From Syngnathus acus (lineage: Eukaryota; Chordata; Actinopteri; Syngnathiformes; Syngnathidae), in assembly GCF_901709675.1 (NCBI RefSeq), contig NC_051088.1, forward strand, positions 12,627,693-12,691,692: 64,000 nucleotides of DNA, given 5' to 3'. Below, piece by piece: positions 11,460 to 24,212 of the stretch (position 1 is the first letter of the stretch; every line of letters begins with the position of its first letter). A program made the translations under genes and the position numbers. The notes below the pieces were generated by a model. It was not told where the DNA came from. It ran no database searches and saw nothing but the letters and a program-made list of their open reading frames with translations.

Positions 11460-12825
11460 TCATACTCTCTCCAAGGCCTCCAACATAATGATGCTGTTCC
11501 CTCGGATGACCTATGTTTGGGATAAAAATCACAACTGTTAATCTGTTCAATATTTACCATCATGATTCCTTATGAGTGTGGTTGGGTTGCTCAAGTATTT
11601 ATCTTGATAGATTAGTCACAGAGTGATTATATTTGTAATTAGCTGACAGTTGCATTCAAATTGCATCTTATCACACCAGTAAGCAGCTGCTTTATACAAA
11701 CATCATTAGGTTCCAGCTTCACAATTAATACTAAATTCAATAAATCTTACAGGTTGTACAAGCATTCCTGGCATGCTTATGTATGATACTGCAAATTCAA
11801 ATGGTAATACTATGGCTTTTAACATTTTCAGCTGTAAATGTTTGGTGCACTATAAAATGGAACTAAAACCTACATGCAATCGTAATGCGGGTATTCTGGG
11901 AACAACCTTGCTTTTTTTCATGTTCTGTCTTGATCTTTGAACAAGTACATGACAATGTACAAGAAGTAACACTGGATAGTACTGACCACCATGCCAATGG
12001 TTTGCTGCTGTCCTCCTGGTCCCATTTCCAGAGTGTCATCCACCACCAGGTTCATAAACGGGTCAAACCCTCGAAGGATGCCCTGCACATGTCTGCCTCC
12101 ATTTAACTTAACTAAAACACACAATCAAATGCATTTAGATTGTACTGCTTAAAGGAATACACTACTAATAAAATATTGTGAGGGCAGATGAAACCAAAGT
12201 TGAGTCGTTTGAGACACACACCAAAAATATATATGCACTTCAACTTTATCTCATATGAGGGGGGGAAAAATGGCACAGCATACCAACAAATCCAGCTGTG
12301 AAGCAAGGCATGCATATGCTCAGCTAAAAGAGAATCTGTGGACACCTCGCTACCATCAATGGAAAAACGAAATCAGTGTCTCAAGATACTTTAAATAACT
12401 TGAGGCCACCTGTCCAACAATTGAAGAGTGTTTTGCAAAATAACAATGATGCAAAACACACACACGTCCAACTTCTTCCCCCAAGTGTTTAATGCAAATG
12501 TGAAAATATGTAATTGTTTGGTTATAAAAAATATATATATAAAAGGAAAAAAAAGGGGGGGGGTGTAATAACATCAATAAAGTGTACTCACGCGAAAGCT
12601 TCTTGTCCATGAACCTAAAAGAACAAAGCAACACTAGTTTACGTACTGGATTACAAATGATCGGCTAGCGCTTAGCTTTATCTCGCTCGATTTTAAAAGG
12701 CGCCATGGCGGCGCGGTCATTTCGGCCACATGCAAACATCCATTTACAAGACAAATGAAGCACAGAAATTGCTTTGAGCTTATTAAGTCTTACTTTTTCA
12801 ACTCGGGAGGGTGTGCCTTGCTCAT
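11460..12825 (-). CDS. snrpg: Small nuclear ribonucleoprotein G (Sm-G)
   Basis: Sm-G is one of the seven Sm proteins that form the ring around the Sm site of U1, U2, U4 and U5 snRNAs. Exons are 12825-12794 ([10 protein letters not shown]), 12614-12592 (FMDKKLS), 12111-11987 and 11510-11460. All introns are GT/AG and the split codons restore the frame. The product is 76 residues, identical in length to the human protein. The Sm1 motif is in exon 3 ([20 protein letters not shown]) and Sm2 in exon 4 ([12 protein letters not shown]). Exon 3 differs from the mammalian form around [18 protein letters not shown] (human carries a different acidic/Ser stretch there). The first exon is only 32 bp, too short to appear as an ORF on its own. 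Confidence 0.95.
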
Positions 12826-13674
12826 TTTGTCTTTGTTTCTTTACAAGCAAACAGAAAGAATCGTCGCCTTTACGATTCAGAGCCGCAAGAGGAAACGTGC
12901 GCTTAACAAACGGAAGTCAATCTATTTCTTAGTTTGAGCATTATGGTCATACTGCCCTCTTTCGGATCGGCGTACACTAGCACAACTTCAAAATCTGCTG
13001 TAGGAATTTGATTCAGTCGATAAGACAGCACTTTATGAGAGCAGTTTAATTATGACTGCAGTGAAAAACAACAAACCAGTGTTCAAGGTGAAGTTTCAAA
13101 AGAGTAGAAAGAAATATTTCATAGCTGCTGTTAGAAAAAAATTGTAGCTAGGAACAAAAAGGCACATTCAAAAAAAAAAAAAAAAACAAGTGGCAAGACT
13201 GACAGTCTGTACAAGTTTGGTTATTTTGGCATATCCTCGACACTGCACATTTTACATGATTTCGTCCACAAGGTATTTGATAAAATCAGTTCGAATCACA
13301 TTTCGCATCTCCCTGAAATTGCTAACCCTCTCATATCAGTGATATTGCGGCCAGAATTTAGTCTCATTAAAAAACTGAAACCGTGGATAGTTGCAGTATA
13401 GATATCCACACTTGTGTTTCATAATTTTCATCACACGTGCACTAGGATTTTGACAAGCTTCAAACTCGTGATGAAAGATCAATCAATATAAAAAACCTTT
13501 TGGAAAATCAGCTTTCTGAATCACATTATACATGAAGATCCACCACATTCAATTCTGACATTTGCCAAAAATATTCACAAAATCAACAAGATTACATATT
13601 TTGCTGTTCTCTTCCAGCATTGTCTGCTTGGATAAAAGTTCTAGAAAAAAACACACACTCCAATCCCTGTAGGC
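12826..13674. other. Sequence between snrpg and the zinc-finger gene
   Basis: This holds the snrpg promoter side and then, toward 13674, what is probably the 3' UTR of the minus-strand zinc-finger gene. A minus-strand ATTAAA near 13046 is a possible poly(A) signal for it. No other gene was seen. Confidence 0.4.
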
Positions 13675-14336
13675 CTAATCTTCTGCTTCCTCCCTGGCTA
13701 TTAGGTGCTCCTGACAATGTTCAAGGAAGGTGTCCAATGCTGAGAAGCCCTCCTGACAGGGCACACAGTGATAAACGCGCTGCCTTCTTGATGCCGGCTG
13801 CTCGAAGGTGTCCATCTCTTTCGTGCACACGCTGCACTCTCTCCTCATTGTGGAGGCGTCATGGAGCTCCACGTGTTGCCTCAGCTGCGACTGCAGAGGA
13901 AACACCTCAGTGCAGGAGGGGCACGGGAACTCTCCTTCCACTTCGTCGTCCTCCTCCTCTTCCACCTCCTTCCAGGGCCTCCCTGGACCAGCCCGTACAG
14001 TCTTGCACTGCGCAAGGCTGCCTTCAACTTCATCGTCTGGTGTATGCTCGGGTAATTTGGTGTTTTTGATGTTGTTACCTGTGGGCTGACCTTTTTTCAT
14101 GGCACTTAAACATGAAGTCGCAGTGTAGTGGGCATTCAGAGAGAGATGATGGAGGAAGAGCCTGCCGCATATCTTACACGGATAGGCATTTTTTCGCCTG
14201 CGCTTTCTTGCCGCCGGCTGGGTCTCGCTCACGGATGTTCTCTTCGTATGCGACTTAATGTTGTGCTTCTCTTTCCTGTGCATGTAGAGTTTGGAGGTAT
14301 GCCTGAAGACCATGCTGCGGAAGCACCACTTACAAT
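13675..14336 (-). CDS. C2H2 zinc-finger protein, 3' coding exon (5' end unresolved)
   Basis: One long minus-strand exon encodes four C2H2-type fingers: CKWC...H...H at the start, YPCKICGRLF with a C2HC ending, FPCPSCTEVF...HVELH, and YHCVPCQEGF...HCQEH. Finger 1 needs sequence upstream of the first in-frame ATG (14313). The only acceptor after the upstream in-frame stop is CAG at 14339-14337, so the exon most likely starts at 14336. Between fingers there is a basic patch (RKRRRKNAYP) and an acidic Glu/Asp-rich linker, typical of a nuclear DNA-binding regulator. A probable non-coding first exon ends at a GTAAGG donor at 14806, and a possible middle exon follows an acceptor at 14517. I could not join these in frame. 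I do not recognise the family. Confidence 0.7.
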
Positions 14337-14900
14337 CTGCTTTTTGAATGGGATTAGTGGGTTTTTAACATGATCAGATCTTCTCTGAGGTTGGTCTGCT
14401 TGTGGTGTTATTTGGCCTGTGTGCAGAGAGGGAGCTTGTCTGCGAGAACAAGTTTGGACTCTGGTTCTGCTACAGTTAAACGACGTCTGGGCGATTTTGT
14501 GAGTCCATCCACACACCTGATGGGAATACAAAGTCAGACACATAGGATTGGCATAGCATGGTTCACGTAGCCACGGGAATAATGAGATAAATAAATAAAA
14601 ACGTGCTAGCCTCTCATTTTCTCCTTCTTTGACACGTCAATATTAATCTAAATTCACAAATTGAGCAACACCGAACTATGAACGCGAAACATACGACTTT
14701 AAAGACCAGTCTGTTCACTTTGCTACTACCACTAGCGTGTAGCTAACGCTAGCGAAACATTTACATTGAGAATAAATTGTATTTTCGACAAAATAAATAT
14801 CCTTACCTTAGCGCCCAAACATGCGCAGTTGCACAGCTGAGTAATACAATAGGACAGATTGTAAGATTGTAGAAAACATGGATAAATAACACGTTTTGCT
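14337..14900 (-). other. 5' part of the zinc-finger gene (leader exons, uncertain)
   Basis: A minus-strand splice donor (TAAG|GTAAGG) lies at 14807/14806, preceded by a short frame that stops at once, so this looks like an untranslated first exon. A good acceptor (CATCAG) ends at 14517. The exon after it has an open frame, but its donor and phase to the exon starting at 14336 were not resolved. Confidence 0.4.
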
Positions 14901-14980
14901 TGTCGAAAGGCACGCTAACGCTACTGCAAAGTTTCAGGGGGCGTTACTATATTGGACAATATATGTAACGTCACTTGCTC

Positions 14981-15032
14981 ATATCCAATCAGCGTTTGGC
15001 GCAGTACCCCATTTTTGTGCCTTTTATTGGCT
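14981..15032. promoter_or_regulatory. CCAAT boxes upstream of the zinc-finger gene
   Basis: A plus-strand CCAAT (ATCCAATCAG, near 14983-14992) and an opposite-orientation copy (ATTGGC near 15027-15032) lie about 150-220 bp upstream of the probable first exon. Matching spacing with function is inferred, not shown. Confidence 0.3.
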
Positions 15033-16666
15033 ACACATAAATCCGAATTGACCACACAGACAACGTGACTGGCCGAAATTCAGATCAATCGTTTAATATA
15101 AACAAGTAACACTACAGCGAATACTGTAATAATTAAATTCGTCCTTTAAGGCTTAAGTAAACGTCTGCTAATTCAACAGCGCGTATTGACTCAAATAAAG
15201 ATCTGGCATTGATTGAACACAAGACATTCATGAACACATTTTGATTTGGTCAGATAAAGTAGGAAAAAAATAATCATGGAATGAACAATATCTTGATGGT
15301 AGCCAATAAATGTGCGTGAAAGAATAACACTCATAGGTAGGGAGTATATTTTAGCAAAAGCAAAAATAAAGAAAAACTGACAGAAAATACTGCCTAAATT
15401 ATATATATATATTTTAAATTTAATCTAGGTACAAAGGTTTTATGGGCGCCGAACTTAAATAAAGATTTGCAGTGAACTGACAGTAGAAAAGCTTAATGAT
15501 TTCCTGAACACTAATAAAAAAAAAAAAAATTCAATAGCTGCCAGCCAGGCATCCAATGCACAACAAATTTGACATCAACACCACGAGTAAATATTTACTT
15601 GGTCAATGATTAGACGATAAAAATAATAATATTAAATTTTCATTTAAGAGATTAACGTACCAAACCAAATCAACATTTGCTGTTAAAATGATGTCCTGTA
15701 ATGACCAAAAGTGATTAACAACCCACCAATTTACATTCATTCCAAAATCTCCTGGATTATTTAAAAAGGTGGATGCAAGAACAACCTGGCCAAACAAAAA
15801 CAGCAGGACTGCTGATGAAACAATTTTGTCACACCATACTGTAAATGACAGGACTACAGTATATGACAAAGATATCATCACATATTGTGAGCGGTGCAAC
15901 ACTGCTTTCAAAGAACTGACTCAAGTACTTGGACTAAATGAAGTTTAAATACACACTAGTACTCTTCAGTACTATTGACTAAATTACGTAATTCCCCCTT
16001 GCATCAAAAGAAGACTGCTTGTTGGCAAATATTGACTGAGAGACCAAAAATATGTAGACATGACCACATGACCAATGATTTCTCTGTGGTTTGAAACTCC
16101 AAAAATTCAAAGCTCAGACATTTCAGTATAATACTGTAGTCTTATGTGGCTTTGGGAACCACATGAGTTGTTGTTTAATTACCTGAACCGAAATATTAAA
16201 ATATTCCATTTTAAAATAATGTATTACTTCAATCATAAATTAAGGCCAACTAAACAATAAATGCTAAAGCTACATGAGCTCAATTTCCCTTCAGGCAGTT
16301 AGAGCCCCTGAAAATCACAAGTAAATCACATTTCAGACAAAAATGCTTTCTGACAAGGTGAAATGTAACATCAACATTACACAATTAGTCCGCTGCTTCT
16401 CTTACCTTCTGTACCTGGAAATATAATAAAGTATATAATTCCAAAACATGCTAATCTTGAGATTAAGAGCTTTTCTTCCTTTGATTAGCTGATAGTGCAT
16501 TGCAGATAAGTCTTCCGGTTTCTCATGCTCATTTTAAGTGAAATTGATCCTAAGAGTTGGGAGTTACACAAGTTTTATGTTATTTTTAAACTCTTCAGAG
16601 TGTTGAACTATTCTCAATGCTAGACTTTTAGATCCTAAATTTCTACCTCACAGCGAATATTCAGTA
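15033..16666. other. Intergenic and tbc1d22b 3' UTR region
   Basis: About 1.6 kb of AT-rich sequence with no recognised gene. The end nearest 16978 should be tbc1d22b 3' UTR. A frame at 15603-15911 has hydrophobic stretches but no family resemblance and AT-driven composition, so it was not called. Confidence 0.45.
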
Positions 16667-16672
16667 TTTATT
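16667..16672 (-). terminator. Candidate tbc1d22b polyadenylation signal
   Basis: A minus-strand AATAAA about 305 bp beyond the tbc1d22b stop codon. Other AATAAA-like words exist further on. Confidence 0.35.
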
Positions 16673-16977
16673 AAAACAATAACTTAAAAAACTCTGTAAA
16701 AAATATAAGATGTACACCATCATTGATTAAAAGGATGATATCAAACACATTCACCAGCCATCAAAATGCTCTTAAAACACATTAAACAGGGGAAACAATC
16801 AAGAGCTGCGTGAATGGATCAAGACGACAGGTGTTCGTGTGTGCTTCTATGTATACTGTAACATCCAGTGTTGAATTGCAAAAGATTCGCCGTTTTCACA
16901 GGACTGCTTTTGCGGGCTCATCGGAAGGCTCGCAGACAAATGTTCTAGCACATTATAGAAAGCTATCAAGAGGAGGC

Positions 16978-19900
16978 CTATCTCTTGTAATGGCTGGGTG
17001 CATCCGCAAACATGTACTTTAGTCTGTAAGCTTCAGCCAGAAGAAGGCCAACTTCTTCGTTACCCCAGTGGATTGTGGGAAGATTCTGTAATAGTATAAG
17101 AAGGCCCTGAAGGGAAAAAGAACATCAATTTCAGGTCCAAGCAGAAAGTTCTCCTTTATGACAATGACCCAGAACAAAAGAACTAACTGAAGACATTTTG
17201 GAATTGCTCATCTGGAACGCAAAACTTGTAAATGTGTGGCGTGACCCACACAACATAACACTTACAATCCAATCAATAGAAGTGTTATAACATGGGAACA
17301 TGCATTTTTTTCCCAACTAATTAGAATTTTTAACAGGGTTGTGTTTGACTAGACATTTCACATCCAATGTGTTATATTTAGTTGGTTCCAAGTGAACAAG
17401 TAGAAAATTAGAGTAATCGCCAAATAGTCAGGTAGACTCATTAATCACTGTCATTCAGAACAACGATGTCAAGCTTTACGGTTACAATAATTTATCTTTG
17501 GATCTATGGAGTATTTGAAAGTACTCAAGTAGTCTGACTGTGAAGTGGCAAAAAGATAAGCATACCTGAAAGTCAACCATGGAGAGAATTTCTTTGCGCC
17601 ACTCAATGAGAAAAGCGGCACAGACATACAAGTGAAAGTGGGAGAATCCTTCTGCTTCAGCCTATGGGAAAAAAAACAAAAAAACAAATGAAATGCAAGC
17701 AGAAGTTATTCATGACCGTCTTAAATTTCTGTCTTTTATCATTTTTAAACTTTTTTCTCAGTGCAGTGCTGTATGAATAAAATTAATTTTGACTAAATTA
17801 TTATGCACATGACATTCAAATTAAGACGGGAATTTCTATTAAAAAAAAAAAGAAGCCAAAAGTAAACACAAAGCTACACTGGCTGGGGCTCAAACCCATG
17901 CCAGAAAAATGACCACCCTTCAGAGATAAAGCCAAAGCATGTTTCTTCTAATATTTCATTTTCATTTGCAAGGGAAGGGGGGCGGCGCTAGAGCGCCCTC
18001 TATTGACGAGTCGCCCCTGCTACACAGGCTACTTAAATTCAGAATGACACTGAAAAAGTCACCTGGTAAGTATCCCAGAGGCGGATTGTGCAACGCAGTG
18101 GCAGCTCCCTCATCAACAGATTGTTCATCCACCGGAAAGCAAATTGTAGATATTCCACTTCATATTTTTTGAAATGATTGTGAATGTCCTCTGAAGGCAG
18201 AAACACACACACAGCTCAATTTCAACATGAATTAGCTAATAAGTGTAGTACTGAAGTTCAGGCCTAATATTGTACAGGCTCCATTTTTTGCAGGCCTGTT
18301 TTACAGTGAAAAGGGTGGCTGATGAAGTACCTACCATCGATCCGACTGACAAGTTCCTCTAAAGCTTTGACTTTGTTCTGGATTCCCGGTTGAGCGAAGG
18401 TGTAATTGTCCTAAAACAACAGCAATTTTCACAACCAAAGCACATTTGAAGACAATGAGAAACTACCAATGCACGTGCAGACCTGTATTCCGTCCAGTAG
18501 TTTGCTCATACACCAGAAGCTGTCAGCCTCAATGTTTCTCTGAATGTCCGGAGACAAAGCAGCCACTTCAAAGTTTTCCATGTCCTCCACTAGAAGAACA
18601 AACGACACCGAATGACACCAGACTTATCTGCCATTGGAATACCATTTTTAAAGTAGAGGCTGTTAAGCAGAAAACTCTGGAGATTCAGATTTTCCCCACG
18701 GGAAACTTACTGACAAACTCAGACAGGAAGACCACGAAAAAGGGCGTGACCAGATCATTAATCCCCTGGACATAACCACTGGCCGGGTGTCGGATAGCCC
18801 AGATGAAGAGGATACGCTCAAACACCTGAGAGATGACAACACTATTTGAAAAATCCCAAGTAAAAATGTGTTACATGTTTAATTTTGTCCAATCATTTTT
18901 ACATTCTAGAACCTGGGAATAGAAATGGATTTATCAAACATTTTGGGCGCGTTTGTTAGAAGATTCCATGAATACTGTGTTGCAATTTATCACGCAGTTT
19001 GGGTGTGGTCAATATCATATTAGCTCAAAATCCCTTTACGTACATATATTGAGGGGATGAAGCAAAAAGTGTTCGTTTCCTTAGTGAGCTATTTAGTTAC
19101 CTCTTGCACTACAGGCTGCTGGAACAATGGAATCAGAGGGTTGGTCCTTGGAATGTCGATGTGAATCTGCCGAGAAGAAACAAACATACAGGCTTCATTC
19201 CTACAGTGAGTATAAAGGATGCGCCGAAATGAAAATTCTGGGCCGAAACTAAAAAACAAGAAACCGGCGACTCAAAATGAAATTCCAACGCCGTCCCGGT
19301 GAACCGTACCTGTCGGTATGTGTCTTTGTAGTGCTCATCTGTTCTGGAGTGGTAATATTGCAGAATGAAGCCAAAGTATTCCTCTCGTTTCCTTTTGAGC
19401 ACAAGCTCCCTGCGCTCCTTGTTGGCTGGCAGGTAACCCTTTTCGGGAGCAAAGAGAGGAGAGGTGCTATCTCAAAACAAGCTGAAAGTCAACTCATAGG
19501 CTACTTGCAATGCCGCTTACAGAGAGGAGCCTCCACGTGATTGGACGGACTTCCCTCGGTATGCCTGACCAGCTGTGCTTTCGCAGCTCCTCTGAAAGCA
19601 ATCGAGAATTGCCATATACTCATTACCACACGCGCGGAGATCATGTCCTACCAAGGTCAGTGTTGGCACTAGCCAGGAGTTGCTTGAATTTGTCCAGCCG
19701 GCTCTTTTCCCGCACTGTCATGGGAGGGGCTCCTGATGCGTTCTGGTCTGAAATGCGAGCCACCAGAGGGATGACAGGTCGAACAGGGAGAGACTGTTGC
19801 TTCTGCAGTGTGGAGCGAACTGTGGAAGGTCAGAGAAGCACTGATTTGTAGGCAGCCAAAGATTTGCCTTTTAAATGAAATAAGAAAGCTAGCTGTCATT

Positions 19901-21644
19901 GCAACAGCCCCGTAAGACTGAGAATCACCCGCTAAGATGCTCAGCGGTTATTCAGGTTAAAGTAAGTCAAATAATCTCCTACCTGGGGATGTAGTGAGGT
20001 GGATCTCGCTGTTCGACTTGACCACCTTGCTGTTTGCAAGCTCGTGCTCCGTGTCCTCCTCTGTTGTGTGTGAAATCCCACTTTGGGTGTCACCAGCCGC
20101 ATCCTGTTTTTCAATGGACGATACATCTTTATTGATAAAGCGCTTTCACAACAGCTTTGAAGTAAACACTGTAAAATTCTCAATTTCAGATAGCATGTTG
20201 TTTTCCCTATGTTCTAGTGCACATGATTTATTTTGACTACACAATACACCCTGATGCCTTGATGATAACAAATAAGAATTTGTCATCAAGCGGCTACCTG
20301 CTTCTGGGTCAATGCAGAACGCAGTCCAGATGGAAAGGAAGAACACAGGGCGGGGCCACCGAGAAAATCCTCCTCCTCATCATCATCATCAATGTCCCAA
20401 GCATCGTTCGTGCTCCGAGCAAACTCATGGAAGCTTGATGTCTTTTTAGACTTGAGATTGTTTAACTTTGGCTTTGTGTCTTTTGGATACCTGTATGTAA
20501 AAAAAAAAAAGGAAATGAATTTGTTGTCGCATTTCCCGGTGGTGATTGACAGCATGAGAGCACTTACGAGCGTCGCAGCCGTGGGTCAAGAGGAGGATGC
20601 TGCGCTCCGTAAACAGGCTGCACGCTGGAGAAGACCACAAGTGACGTGAAGACATGTTCACACAACCTCACAAATACTTATTGTCTGTGATCATGGCAAG
20701 AGTCAACAAAGAAAGCATCTCAACAGTTCTCATCAAAGAAAATGCCTCTGCTTGTTATTTTTGCTTTGAAGCTAATGTCAAACGTAATCCTTAATCCTGT
20801 CGCTCATTCATAATCAGCGCATCACTGCACATGGGGGCAAAAAGCCGTGGTCATCTTTTGCTGAAAGGATGACAAACTGGTTGGCAAAGTGGCTGAGATG
20901 TGACAATGGCTGTGTCCGCCAAGACTTGTTTTATCAGGAGAAAGCCAAGAAGAGGGGAGCAGAAGTCAACGCTGAGTGTCTGTGTTCAAGTAAAATGCTC
21001 AGGTTTCCAGTCTTTTAGTGTTAGTGTGCATGCCAGAGTTTGAGACAAAGGCAGCAACACCCTTTTGGTGCAGGTCCTCTCTGCCTGCCTTGTCACACGT
21101 GACTGACAGTGATATTTCTTATCTTTATAAGCAAAACATTCTGCATTTAGGACAAACGAGCAGCCAAAGAAAACACAGAGTGAAACTGCGAGACTCTCCA
21201 GGTCTGGAGATTAATAACAGCGATACAAACTATCCAGTCAGCGCTAGTTAGCCCAATGCTAGCAGTCTGCTGGTGGGTCAGCAAGAGTGGTGGATGACAG
21301 AAGCCGTAAGAAGGCAGAGTGGATTCTGTCAACGAATGCCAGGGACTCGTTTTAATTGATGTGGAGGCAACGTAACTCCAAAAAGGGTAGAAAGAAAAAC
21401 TCAAGGTGAAGGAATTTAACGACATCAGCTAAGACAGCTCATCTGCGGCACATCGCCGACGTACATCCACAACCAGTCAAAAACATGAAAGGCAACCAGT
21501 GAACGTTACATTTCGTGTCATGTCAAGTTATTCAATTCATAACAGGACATAAAACAATAAACAGAAGCGCGAGAAGGGAAAGACCTACCTTCCGGGAACC
21601 TTAGAATTTCTCCTCCAAAAATTGATCCTGTTCTCGGTAGCCAT
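16978..21644 (-). CDS. tbc1d22b: TBC1 domain family member 22B (Rab GTPase-activating protein)
   Basis: TBC-domain proteins stimulate GTP hydrolysis by Rab GTPases; TBC1D22 proteins act at the Golgi and bind ACBD3 and 14-3-3. Fourteen coding exons join in frame: 21644-21589, 20624-20568, 20490-20298, 20103-19983, 19819-19652, 19591-19521, 19438-19310, 19166-19101, 18825-18711, 18589-18483, 18410-18335, 18190-18063, 17661-17566 and 17106-16978. The product is 503 residues (human TBC1D22B about 505). The N-terminus has FWRRNSKVPG, QPVYGAQHPPLDPRL, SSFHEFAR and an acidic DDDDEEEDF patch, which favours 22B over 22A. The TBC domain begins near 205. Its arginine finger is in IHIDIPR (Arg272) and its glutamine finger in GYVQG (Gln307). 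The protein ends YMFADAPSHYKR. The start codon is the first ATG in an exon next to a GC-rich promoter. Confidence 0.95.
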
Positions 21645-21920
21645 ACTCTGTAAAGACAGCCCTCCCTTAGGCCGACAGTGACATCGGCTCCCCGCACCAA
21701 GCAACCACGAGGAAAACCCTTCCGTCAGCCATTGACGACGACTCGGTGCCCCTCTGCCTGGGCTTGGATGGACGGTGGAAAGGAAAGCGGTTTAGTTACG
21801 AAAGTGACGATGTGGAAGATAGGAGAAGATGGAAGTCGCCATCTTGGCGCACACTGACTGACGTCTGGCTTGTGGTTGGTGGGCGGGGCGAACAGGTGTA
21901 GCGCAGGCAGCCAATGGGAG
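21645..21920. promoter_or_regulatory. GC-rich promoter between tbc1d22b and a divergent candidate transcript
   Basis: A CpG-containing stretch upstream of tbc1d22b exon 1 has a GC box (GGGCGGGGC, 21881-21889) and a CCAAT box (21911-21915). It also has the GATGGAAGTCGCCATCTTGG context typical of transcription start regions (a YY1-like CCATCTTGG). The layout suits a bidirectional promoter. Confidence 0.45.
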
Positions 21921-22018
21921 ACAGCGAGGGAGGGTCCTGGATGGCGTTATAAACACGCAGAACCAAGACACGTTATAGAAACTTTGTTGTGGTTAAACTA
22001 CTTTGGTCCGCGTTCACA

Positions 22019-22058
22019 ATGCTCACCCGCTTGCCGTGTTGCGGCTTTTTACAATCAG
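22019..22058 (+). other. Candidate first coding exon of an unrecognised plus-strand transcript
   Basis: An ATG at 22019 opens MLTRLPCCGFLQS and runs into a splice donor (TCAG|GTAGGG at 22059), about 375 bp from the divergent tbc1d22b start and just after a GC/CCAAT promoter. No family was recognised. Confidence 0.3.
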
Positions 22059-22715
22059 GTAGGGATCACAAACTTTGATTAATAAAAAGTCGTAGATAAA
22101 AACAACAGTGTTTATTATTAAGTCAAGGAAATCCATTCATTGGAGAAGCTTTACGATTAAAATCGAACATACTTTGGTTTAGAGCTGAGGAACAGTGATA
22201 AAAGCCCCTAAAATGCTACAGGAAAAACGGAAGTAGATTTATTGTAAAATAAATCACAGACCATGAATCAAAAATCTTTCTTCTGCATTTTGGACAAATA
22301 CTTCTCTTTTTCCCTCCAATGCTGCGTTTAAAGCTTCAAGCCACACGAGGGCATACTTTCTTTGTTGCGCATGAAACCGCACACTGTTTACAGTAAATAT
22401 TCATTTAACTGCTTTTTACGTCTTCATAGAGTAGGCAGTTTGGAAAGTAAGGTAACCATTATACCAATCGAGCATCTTTCTTTGTGCTTTGAAGTGATCT
22501 AAAAAACAGAACTAACTTGATTCAATTCAAGGCACATGAACTTTCAGGTCATTGGGTCTTATTCAAATGCAGGCAAATGGATTTTTTCTTGTTGCGTTTT
22601 TTCCACGTTGTCTTTCACGTGATCGTCTCATACGATATTTGAATTGCAGGTGCTCTTTGGTGTGTATTTGTTTAGGAAAATCACTGCAAATCCCCTTTGT
22701 CTTCACATACGCCAG

Positions 22716-22746
22716 TCGCCAACAAACACCTACGGGCGAAATACAG
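22716..22746 (+). other. Candidate 31-bp internal exon
   Basis: It lies between a pyrimidine-rich acceptor ending CAG at 22715 and a donor ACAG|GTGAGC at 22747. It is short and unsupported by protein similarity, but the splice sites on both sides are good. Confidence 0.25.
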
Positions 22747-23573
22747 GTGAGCTCTATTTCTTAACTTTTTGAAATAGATCGTGAGTTTGTTTTGCCAGGC
22801 GTGGAATAGATGCTTTTGTGTAACATTCTCACAGAGAATAAAGCCATTTATTTTCTGGATATGCCATACCATAGTGATTTCCAAGTGATGAAGAAAGAAT
22901 TTGAACTTTGCCTTGAGCAGATCTTGTGACTTTTTGCTGCTGTGATAAGATGTGAAGTGGCCACTTTACAGAAAATAGATGATTGCTTCGAGGAGATGCA
23001 TCAATTCGGTCACACAACAGAACAATGATGAACTCTGTGTGACCAAGAGCTTGGGGCAGAACTTTTTTTTTCTGCATCAATGGAACTTTTTACGGCTGGA
23101 CTACTTCTCCGTCATAGAAGAGGTTTATTTCTCGATAAGCATTCATTTGAAATCTTACCTTATTTAATACTTAGTACTATTCATGTGTTTAATACGTTTG
23201 CATGGTATTAAGTGTATGATGTATTTTTCCATGGCACATGCTCAGCATAGTTTAGGCCCCTAGCTGTAGTTTGTTGTGCTGAATGCTTCGAGAGCATTTT
23301 TTTTTACGAAAAGAAATGACACCTCTTTCAACTTCTACAACACATTGAAGAAAAGTTGCGGAAAACTTGACGAGCAGAAGTCAGGATTTACTTTGGAGTG
23401 AGCATTATTCGGAAACTTTATAAATGCGAAGGTAAGTTTCTGTCTTCAAGTCATGCTAATAAATGTTACGCAATATGTTTAAAATGTGTTCTACAATTTT
23501 AAGATGAATGGACAACTCTAATCCAACGCTTAATGCACCTACCGAGAGAAATTCATTTATGATTCTTCTTTAG

Positions 23574-23671
23574 GCACATGGTGATGTTTGAAGTCAGCGG
23601 GTCACCAATAACTGCTCTCACACTCTTTCACTGTGACCAAGCCATGGAGGATTCTGTCTTCTATGAGAAAG
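23574..23671 (+). other. Candidate 98-bp exon with possible start codons
   Basis: The acceptor (ATTCTTCTTTAG) is followed by an open frame with ATGs at 23578, 23584 and 23644 (the last giving MEDSVFYEKG), then a consensus donor (AAAG|GTAAGA at 23672). A further donor (GAAG|GTAAGT) at 23432 could end a preceding leader exon. Any following exon lies beyond what I could recognise. No family match. Confidence 0.35.
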
Positions 23672-24212
23672 GTAAGAAGCTGATGATGGATGATGGAAAG
23701 TCACAGAGTTTAGTTTTAGGGGGGTTCTCAGTATATCTGCCTCACTGAAAAAAGGCTTGAGATTATAAATTGAGTAGTGAATGAATGAGTGATTAATGTG
23801 TTTAGTGGACCCTGTCACGGATATAAAAAAAATATATAGACCATTGTCAGAGTGCATCACAAGTCTTCAATTTTATGGTAACTAAAAATTGGTGCTCAAC
23901 ACAACTTATGAGCAAAGTGAGGCAGTCAAACACTCGTGAATGAATGTCATATCGGGGTCATCCAGATGAAGCTGTGTCTCTGTGGACCAAAACTGATCAC
24001 AATAGCAAAATGACTGCCAGACTACTGTCACACTATCTCACACATTATGGGGAGTCGAGTTGGCTCAGTTAAATGAAGTTGGCACACTGAGCGGGCATTT
24101 GTATTTCTTTCTACGACATGGATGTTTGTGTAAGTTGCAGTCACCAATGCTGCAAATCTTTTGGAAGATTTCCATGTGACATTTAGCTGGTAAATTTGAG
24201 ACACTTCCTATA

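Noticed and set aside
15603-15911. 102-codon hydrophobic minus-strand frame
   Set aside because: AT-rich chance frame in the tbc1d22b/zinc-finger intergenic region with no recognisable domain.
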